DNA of 6,751 nucleotides, taken from the NCBI GenBank assembly GCA_002332795.1, contig DDBP01000395.1:1-6751 (forward strand). Reading direction: 5' to 3'. Position numbers and translations under genes: made by a program. The notes beneath the pieces were generated by a model. The model was given only the letters and a program-made list of their open reading frames with translations. It did no database searches and was not told where the DNA came from. Origin of the DNA: Anaerolineales bacterium UBA2029. Its GTDB lineage: Bacteria; Chloroflexota; Anaerolineae; Aggregatilineales; Aggregatilineaceae. Of the stretch, positions 1 through 5,700 are shown one piece after another. Each line of letters opens with the position of its first letter. Position 1 is the first letter of the stretch.

Positions 1-1
1 C

Positions 2-355
2 ACCGATCAGATTGACGAAGACAAGCTGCAACTGGCCAAAGACTTCCTGGCCTATGGGAAGCTGACCTATGAGGCGGGAGTGCGCATCTGGACTGAGCTG
101 GGCTTCGACCCGATCGTCATGGATGTCTACGACGATCCGGAGCTGACGAAGCCGCTCCCGTACTTCCACAACGAGGACGTCTTCTCGATGATCAAGCAGA
201 TGCAGCCCAGCCTGGCCCCTGAGTATCTCGGCCCGCAGTATGCCGACGCCCTGGCGATCATCGGCTCGGCCACGTGCTACGACATTCTGGAAGGCGGCGT
301 TCCGCCCGCCGAGGCGCTGGCCAGCCTCAAGGAGCAGTTGGCTTCTATGGAGTAG
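2..355 (+). CDS. ABC transporter extracellular sugar-binding protein, C-terminal part (partial)
   Basis: The reading frame is open from the first bases of the window to the TAG at 353-355, giving 117 residues without a start, so the gene begins upstream. The visible part is mostly helical and ends in an amphipathic stretch (EALASLKEQLASME), as is usual for the C-terminal lobe of family 1 solute-binding proteins, which are about 420-450 residues long. Motif evidence alone is modest. The assignment rests mainly on position: it is followed on the same strand by two sugar-type ABC permeases, the standard order of CUT1 uptake operons. The protein would act outside the membrane, capturing a sugar or oligosaccharide and delivering it to the permease pair. 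The substrate is not readable from this fragment. A hairpin lies directly after the stop codon and may set the ratio of binding protein to permeases. Confidence 0.8.
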   Translation, partial: TDQIDEDKLQLAKDFLAYGKLTYEAGVRIWTELGFDPIVMDVYDDPELTKPLPYFHNEDVFSMIKQMQPSLAPEYLGPQYADALAIIGSATCYDILEGGVPPAEALASLKEQLASME

Positions 356-370
356 GTCAGACCCTGGCCG

Positions 371-407
371 CCGGGTTGGAGCTTATGTGCTCCAACCCGG
401 TTTGTCT
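371..407 (+). terminator. Strong hairpin with T-rich tail, likely partial terminator or mRNA-stabilising element
   Basis: A perfect 12-bp inverted repeat (CCGGGTTGGAGC at 371-382, GCTCCAACCCGG at 389-400) encloses the six-base loop TTATGT and is followed at once by TTTGTCT. Nine of the twelve pairs are G-C. It starts 15 bp after the stop of the binding-protein gene and ends 81 bp before the first permease start. This is the form of a Rho-independent terminator, although the T tract is short and interrupted. In an operon of this kind such an element is likely to let only part of transcription through, or to protect the 3' end of the binding-protein mRNA; that role is inferred. Confidence 0.8.
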
Positions 408-460
408 CCGATCCGCCGTTCGCTCTCAGATAGTCTTGTCCGGGGCGTGTGCCTGTAGCC

Positions 461-474
461 AGGGGAGCCAGAGA
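461..474 (+). promoter_or_regulatory. Ribosome binding region of first permease, unusual spacing
   Basis: AGGGGAG at 461-467 is the best Shine-Dalgarno match, but it lies 14 bases before ATG 482, longer than the usual 5-10. A weaker GAGA at 471-474 has a spacing of 7. An in-frame GTG at 449 lies upstream of both and has no purine-rich site of its own, so ATG 482 is preferred. Confidence 0.45.
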
Positions 475-481
475 AATTGCC

Positions 482-1384
482 ATGAAGCAGGTGAGCACCT
501 TCCTGACGAGCCGCAAGGTAGCTCCATACGTCTTCCTGATACCGTTCATGACTCTGTTCGTGCTGTTCAAGGTGTGGCCAGCCGTCCTGGCCGTCTATAT
601 GAGCTTTCAGGATGCGCAGGGCGTCCGCTCGGAGACCTGGGAATGGGTCGGCCTGGCCAATTACGCCAACGTCCTCAGCAACGCGCGTTTTCAGACGGCC
701 CTGCGGGTGACGACTTCCTACACCATCGGCACCCTGCTGGTGCTGGTTCCCCTCCCGCTGGTGCTGGCCGCCATGCTCGATTCGGGCCGCGTGGTGAAAA
801 GTACGTTCTTCCGGGTCGTCCTGTTCCTTCCCGCCCTGACCTCGCTGGTGGTCGCCGGGACGATCTTCCGCATCATTCTATCGCGGACGGGGCTGCTCAA
901 CGCCGCGCTCGAAGCCACCCTGGGCATCCCGCCGCGACGCTGGCTGGAAGTGGCCGATCTGACGCTGCCCTCGCTGATCATGATCGCGGCCTGGCGCTGG
1001 ACGGGCATCAACATCCTTTATTTCAACTCAGGGTTGGTGAACATTCCCAGAGAGCTTTATGAGGCAGCCGCCATTGACGGGGCCAACGGGGTACAAATCT
1101 TCTTCAGAATCACGCTACCTTTGCTCAAGCCCATCACGTTCTTCGTGACCATTCTGACCATCATTGGGGGCTATCAGGTCTTCGTCGAACCCTTTGTGCT
1201 CTACACCACGGGCAACTCGCCCGGCAACAGCGGTTTGACGGTGGCCCTGCACCTCTACCGGACGGCCTTCCGCGACTTCTACCTGGGGCCGGCGGCAGCC
1301 ATGGGCGTGATTCTGGCGCTCATCATCTGTGCGCTGTCCCTGCTACAGTTCCGGTTCTTCGGGGTATTCAAGAAAGAGGCATGA
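482..1384 (+). CDS. Carbohydrate ABC transporter permease, MalF/UgpA type
   Basis: This 300-residue protein is one half of the membrane channel of a CUT1-family sugar importer. The N-terminus, with a short basic stretch followed by APYVFLIPF and a long hydrophobic segment, is typical of the MalF/UgpA/LacF group. About six membrane segments can be placed near residues 14-40, 77-97, 109-135, 162-185, 217-240 and 269-293. The cytoplasmic EAA loop, which docks the ATPase, starts at residue 194 (EAAAIDGAN, followed by FRITLPLLKP) and matches the family pattern EAA-x3-G with the downstream LP. The length is normal for compact members lacking the large periplasmic insert of E. coli MalF. The start at ATG 482 is chosen over an in-frame GTG at 449 because the latter adds a polar leader (MPVARGAREIA) without a good ribosome site. 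The partner permease begins 4 bp after the TGA. The transported sugar is unknown. Confidence 0.95.
   Translation: MKQVSTFLTSRKVAPYVFLIPFMTLFVLFKVWPAVLAVYMSFQDAQGVRSETWEWVGLANYANVLSNARFQTALRVTTSYTIGTLLVLVPLPLVLAAMLDSGRVVKSTFFRVVLFLPALTSLVVAGTIFRIILSRTGLLNAALEATLGIPPRRWLEVADLTLPSLIMIAAWRWTGINILYFNSGLVNIPRELYEAAAIDGANGVQIFFRITLPLLKPITFFVTILTIIGGYQVFVEPFVLYTTGNSPGNSGLTVALHLYRTAFRDFYLGPAAAMGVILALIICALSLLQFRFFGVFKKEA
1375..1379 (+). promoter_or_regulatory. Ribosome binding site of second permease inside the end of the first
   Basis: AGAGG at 1375-1379 lies within the last codons of the upstream gene and is 9 bases before ATG 1389. It supports that start over the in-frame ATG at 1422 and implies translational coupling across the TGA at 1382-1384. 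Confidence 0.6.
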
Positions 1385-1388
1385 GGTG

Positions 1389-2279
1389 ATGGGTAGCACA
1401 GGCCAGCTTTCAACACGCAGAATGCAAGAGCCGATCTCTGCCGGGCGCAAGCCCATACCGGTTTCGACCATCCTGCTCACTGCGCTCTTTCTATTCCTGG
1501 GGTTTGTGTTCGTCCTGCCGCTGTACTGGCTGTTCATCAGTTCGCTGAAACCACAGCAGCAGATCTTCGCCTATGGCTTCAAGCTCATCCCCGCCCAGGT
1601 GACGCTGGACAACTATCATCGTCTTTTTTCCGAACTGCCTTTTGAGCGCTGGTTCGTCAATTCCGTCCTGCAGTCCGCCGGATACGCCATCGTCACCGTC
1701 AGTGTGTGTGCACTCGGCGGGTTTGCGCTGGCCAAGTATCGTTTCCCGCTGCGCAACACGATCTTCTTTTCCATTCTGCTGGTGCAGATGATCCCCTTCC
1801 ATCTGCTGATCGTGTCTCTGTTCGTGATCATCATTGACCTGCACCTGGTAGACAGATACTGGGGCGCGATTCTGCCGCTGGCGGCGCACCCCATCGGCAT
1901 CTTCTTCATGCGCCAGTACATGCTTTCGCTGGACGACGAAATGCTCAACTCGGCGCGGGTTGACGGGGCCAACGAATACCGTCTGTTCTTCTCCATTGTC
2001 CTGCCCAATATCAGACCCGCGGTGGCAACCCTGCTGGTGCTGTTCTCCCTGGAATACTGGAACAACCTGCTGTGGCCGCTGATCGTCTTTCGCAGCGATG
2101 ACAAGTTCCCGCTGGCCGTAGGCATCGCGGCGCTGGTGAACACGTCCTATCGCCCGGCCTATGACCTGGCGATGGCCGCGGCCAGCCTGGCCACCCTGCC
2201 GATTCTCGTCCTGTTCTTCCTGTTGCGACGGCAATTCATGGAGGGCATCACCGCCTATGGCACCGGCCTGGAAAAGTAG
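1389..2279 (+). CDS. Carbohydrate ABC transporter permease, MalG/UgpE type
   Basis: This 296-residue protein is the second membrane subunit of the importer. After a roughly 25-residue polar N-terminus come about six hydrophobic segments near residues 26-50, 87-112, 123-150, 157-178, 212-236 and 260-282. Family marks include LYWLFISSLKP after the first segment, FVNS ahead of the second, and GGFALAKYRFP closing the second. The ATPase-docking loop begins at residue 187 as NSARVDGANEYRLFF, with the downstream VLPNIRP. The leading EAA is replaced by NSA, while the central D-G-A and LP are kept; this is a mild departure from the usual EAARIDGA. The start at ATG 1389 has AGAGG 9 bases upstream; GTG 1386 and ATG 1422 are in-frame alternatives. 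The gene is 4 bp from the preceding permease, and the pair should form a heterodimer. No ATPase gene follows. Confidence 0.95.
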   Translation: MGSTGQLSTRRMQEPISAGRKPIPVSTILLTALFLFLGFVFVLPLYWLFISSLKPQQQIFAYGFKLIPAQVTLDNYHRLFSELPFERWFVNSVLQSAGYAIVTVSVCALGGFALAKYRFPLRNTIFFSILLVQMIPFHLLIVSLFVIIIDLHLVDRYWGAILPLAAHPIGIFFMRQYMLSLDDEMLNSARVDGANEYRLFFSIVLPNIRPAVATLLVLFSLEYWNNLLWPLIVFRSDDKFPLAVGIAALVNTSYRPAYDLAMAAASLATLPILVLFFLLRRQFMEGITAYGTGLEK

Positions 2280-2298
2280 CCGGTAGCGGACACACCGC

Positions 2299-2326
2299 TT
2301 GACATTTTGGCGGCAGGCGCTACAAC
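2299..2326 (+). promoter_or_regulatory. Sigma70-like promoter for the small membrane-protein gene
   Basis: A perfect -35 box TTGACA (2299-2304), a 16-bp spacer and TACAAC (2321-2326, four of six matches to TATAAT) lie between the permease operon and the next gene. The expected transcription start is near 2333. This argues that the downstream gene is an independent unit and not the last gene of the transporter operon. Confidence 0.55.
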
Positions 2327-2352
2327 TGACCCGTGAACTTCGTAAACACAGC

Positions 2353-2357
2353 GAGGG
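2353..2357 (+). promoter_or_regulatory. Ribosome binding site supporting ATG 2363
   Basis: GAGGG ends 5 bases before ATG 2363, giving a normal short-spaced Shine-Dalgarno site on a leader of about 30 bases if transcription starts near 2333. The upstream in-frame GTG at 2333 has no such site. Confidence 0.5.
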
Positions 2358-2362
2358 CCGCC

Positions 2363-2710
2363 ATGATCACGCCTGCCAGCATTGCCGCTTTTGTGGGGGC
2401 GCTCCTGACTCTGCTCACCTTTTGGTGGCGCTTGCAGCGCGAGCGCTACGACGTGCGCAACCGCGGCGTCAATCAGTCGCCGCTGCTCACGCTCGCCTAT
2501 GCGGTGCGCTACACGCTGCATCGCGCCCTGGTCTATTTGACGCTGCTCTATCTGCTGCTGAGCGGCTACTATCTGATCAAGTTCCGCCGCGTCTGCCAGG
2601 CCACCCCAGAAAGGCAGGCGGTCTACGACGCGCTCGCGCCCGAAGACCGCCTGCTCGAAGCCCTGCGCTGGCCGCAGACCTATCAGGACGGGCCAGACTG
2701 CTTGCAGTAA
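2363..2710 (+). CDS. Small two-helix membrane protein of unknown function
   Basis: I do not recognise this 115-residue protein. Two hydrophobic segments are clear, near residues 5-22 (SIAAFVGALLTLLTFWW) and 51-68 (ALVYLTLLYLLLSGYYLI). They are separated by a basic, Arg-rich stretch (RLQRERYDVRNRG), which by the positive-inside rule suggests the loop is cytoplasmic and both ends are outside. A charged tail of about 40 residues follows and ends DCLQ. Codon choice is GC-rich and like the neighbours, the gene has its own promoter-like sequence, and the frame is uninterrupted, so it is probably real. The start could instead be GTG 2333, adding ten residues. Its last 28 bases overlap the end of the alpha-2-macroglobulin gene on the other strand. 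Convergent orientation gives no direct support for a shared job with that protein. Confidence 0.7.
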   Translation: MITPASIAAFVGALLTLLTFWWRLQRERYDVRNRGVNQSPLLTLAYAVRYTLHRALVYLTLLYLLLSGYYLIKFRRVCQATPERQAVYDALAPEDRLLEALRWPQTYQDGPDCLQ

Positions 2711-5700
2711 CCGCCGTATTGCACGGGCATGCCGCCCGGCGCGGGTTCGTCGTCACTGCACGTCGGCGGCAGTGGTGTCGCGCTGACTTCGGACTCTGTC
2801 AGCGCCGCGCTGCTTTCCTCCGCCGGTTGCAGGGCGTCGGACTCCGCCCCACCGGTGATGGTGAAGAGCGTCCCCGCGCCACGCCCGTAGACCTCCGGGA
2901 AGTAGAACTCGTAGCCGGTGGGCGGGATGACGTTGTACTCGCCCGCCAGGCCAGGGTAGATCACGTAATTGAACTGATAGGTGCCGCGCGGCAGGTAAGT
3001 GGCATAGAGCACCACTTTTTCGTCGCGCATCTCGATGTTGGAGAACCACCACCAGCCCCAGCCCCGGCTGAGCGGACGCTCGCGATCCAGGCGCGGCTGC
3101 GTGCCGACGACGCTCACCGTCTCCAGGTTCGGGTTGACCGCCTCCGCGCCGGCGGGGATGGGGTCTTCGATCACCACGTAGTGCAGGTCGTGGGGCGCGA
3201 TGATGGTCAGCGTGACCTGCACCGGCTGCCCGACTTCTGCCGAAGAGATGGGCGCGCCTTCTGGATCGTCGAGCAGGCTGTACTTGCGGTTGACGATCAG
3301 CCCGCGATTGAGCGGCTCGATCTCTGGCACGGGCAGCCAGACTTTCAGATGGGCCGTGTAGTAGAGATTGCCGTCACCCTCACTCCGGCTGATCGTCAGG
3401 CGGTTGGCACGGTCGGTCAGCAACTGCGCCACTTCCACGACCAGCGTTTCCGTCTGACGGACGTTGTCTGGCGTGGCGGTATTGTCGTCCAGCGCCAGCC
3501 GTTCCCCGTTGAGCGTCGCGCCGAAGGTGTAGTTCGGGTATAGCTCGCCGGTGACGGCCATCCACTGGCTGAGGGCCATCAACGCCCAGGCCGTCTCCTG
3601 AGTCGTTTCCCAGTGATCGGCGTCGCGGGCCACCATCAACCAGCGCACGACGTTGGGCAGCACTTCGGCCTGCGGATCGATCTCCACCAGCGCCAGCAAA
3701 CCGAGCGCCGTGCTGCGCGTGTCGGTGTTCCAGTTCCACCAGTCCTGATAGTCCTCTTCCCAGTGCGCGCCCGTTGCGCTGACCACCAGTGCCGACTTGA
3801 GGTCGTTGACCAGTTCCACGGCGCGGGAGTCCTGGGGAGCCAGCAGATGAAAGGTCAGCGCCAGGTACGCCTTGGCGTAGAGGCTCATCGTTTCGCGCTC
3901 GTCATAGAGCAACACGGCGCGCTGGAAGTCGCCCCGACCGGCTCGGGCCAGCGCGTAGAGCAGGAACGCCTGCCGGTTGACCACCCATCGTTCTTCCTGC
4001 GGGCGGATTGTCCGCAGCGACTGCGTGACGTAGACAGCGGCGCGGTTGATCACGCTCTGCTCCACGGTGAAGCCCGCCTGCTGCGCCTCCACCAGGCCGA
4101 TCAGCGCGTAGGCGGTCACCACCGGGTTCGACCGGTCTTGCACGAACCAGCCCCAGCCGCCATCGGTGTGCTGTTGCGCGTAGAGCCGCTGCAGCGCATA
4201 GCCGACCTCGACCTCCAGGTGCGCGGCCAGTTCGGGATCGTCCAGGCCCAGGTCGCGCAGCGTGCGCAGGGTGACCGCGTTGGGCAGGAAGCGGCTGATG
4301 ATCTGCTCGATGCAGTAGTGCGGGAAGTTGCGCAGCCAGGTCAGGCCATCTACCGTCGCCGCGGCCAGCGAGCGATCCAGGCGGATGGTGAGCTGCCCCT
4401 GCGTCACGTCGAAGCGGCGCGGCAACACCACGGCTTCGGTGCGGCTGCCCGCCTCTGGCCCGCGCAACAGGCCCGCCGTGCCCACTGTCTCCGGCGCTTC
4501 GTATTTGTAGACGGGCAGCGGTTTGCCAGCCAGGATCGGCGGTTTGCTGGCGTCGGTGTACTGGCCGTCGCCGGCGTTGGCGTAGAAGGTCAGGTCAACT
4601 TCCGGCACGTCCAGAATCTCGACCTGCCAGTTGACGCGGGCGCGGCCTCCGGCGGGCACCATGACCTGCTGCACCGGCGACACGCCTTCAGCGAAGCGGA
4701 AGCCCGTCCCCTCCAGTGCGACTTCGGTCAGCAGGGCTGCGGCGGTGTTGTTGTTGACGACGGCGCTCAGCGTCGCCCGGTCGCCGACGACGAAGAAACG
4801 CGGCGTGCCGGGTCGGATGAGCACCGGCTTGGTGCTGATCAGGTCGAAGGTGGTCTGCCCGACCAGCATCGGGCCGTCCTCGCCCGTGGTGACGGCGCGC
4901 GCGTCCAGCCGCCAGGTGGTCAGGTTGTCGGGCAGGGTGACGGAGACGGTCGCCTGACCGTCCTCGTCGGTGAGGACGAATGGCTCCCACAGCGGCGTGT
5001 CCACGAATTCCTGACGCACCTCGAAGAGGCCGCCCTCGCCATAGCCGCCACCCCCGCCTTTGATCGTGTCTATGATGCGCTGCGTGGCCTGATCGGTGCT
5101 GATGGTCAACGCGCTGGCGGTGCGCACGCTCAGGCCGCGCTCGGAGTAGAAGAAGGAGAGCAACGGCTGACTGTTGGGCGGGGCGATGGTCAGCACGGCC
5201 AGGTCGGTCAGGCCGACGCCGATCTCCGCGCCGGCGACCGGCTTGCCCTGCCAGTCGGTGGCGGTGATGGTGTAGTCCACCGTGTCGCCTGGCCCGGCGA
5301 ACTCGCCCGCCGCCACATCTATGCTGGGCGTCACCTCCAGGTTCAGCACCAGGCGGCTGGTATCTACCGCGAGCTTGACCAGGCCCATGCGGAAGGCGGC
5401 GACCGGGTTGTGCTCGTCTACGCCTTTCACCAGCACCGCGCTGACGTAGACGTTGGGCGCGAAGTCCTCGCCGATGGGCAGGCGATAGACCGTGCTGTTG
5501 GTCTCTAGCCTGAGCACTTCGTGATGCAGCACGTCGCCGCGCTCCACGGTGATCAGCGCCCAGGCCGTCCCCTGCCAGGGGCTGGGGATGAGGATTTCGG
5601 CGGTGTCGCCCACCTGGTACTCGTCGGCGTCGGCGATCAGTTGGATGCGGTTGGAGTTCTCCTGCCGCCAGTTGACGAATTCCTCGCCGCTGACCCACAG

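Noticed and set aside
402..431. Possible promoter TTGTCT ... TCAGAT between the hairpin and the first permease
   Set aside because: Both boxes are poor matches, and the first overlaps the hairpin's T tract, so it is not supportable.
274..1062. A 262-codon plus-strand frame spanning the binding-protein end, the hairpin and the first permease
   Set aside because: The composition is low-complexity Arg/Gly/Ser/Pro, and it crosses an intergenic hairpin. The permease frame in the same region has clear motifs.
2285..2310. AGCGG-ACACA-CCGCT hairpin followed by TTGACATTTT after the second permease gene
   Set aside because: The stem is only 5 bp and the T run is interrupted, so it is too weak to call a terminator. 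It also overlaps the better-supported -35 box.
2663..2677. CTGCG/CGCAG inverted repeat just beyond the macroglobulin stop codon
   Set aside because: It is a 5-bp stem without a T tract on either strand and lies inside the small gene's coding region, so there is not enough to call a terminator.
2754..2774. CACTGC/GCAGTG inverted repeat downstream of the small membrane-protein gene
   Set aside because: It is a 6-bp stem with a 9-base loop and no T tract, and it lies inside macroglobulin coding sequence. It is probably chance.
3613..5508. A 631-codon open frame on the plus strand, opposite the alpha-2-macroglobulin gene
   Set aside because: Its translation is Arg/Gln/Val/Ala/Gly-rich with no recognisable domain, and it lies wholly inside a gene with many family motifs on the other strand. 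Long antisense frames are expected in GC-rich genes with strong third-base bias. The same applies to the plus-strand frames at 5521-6570 and 2299-3543.
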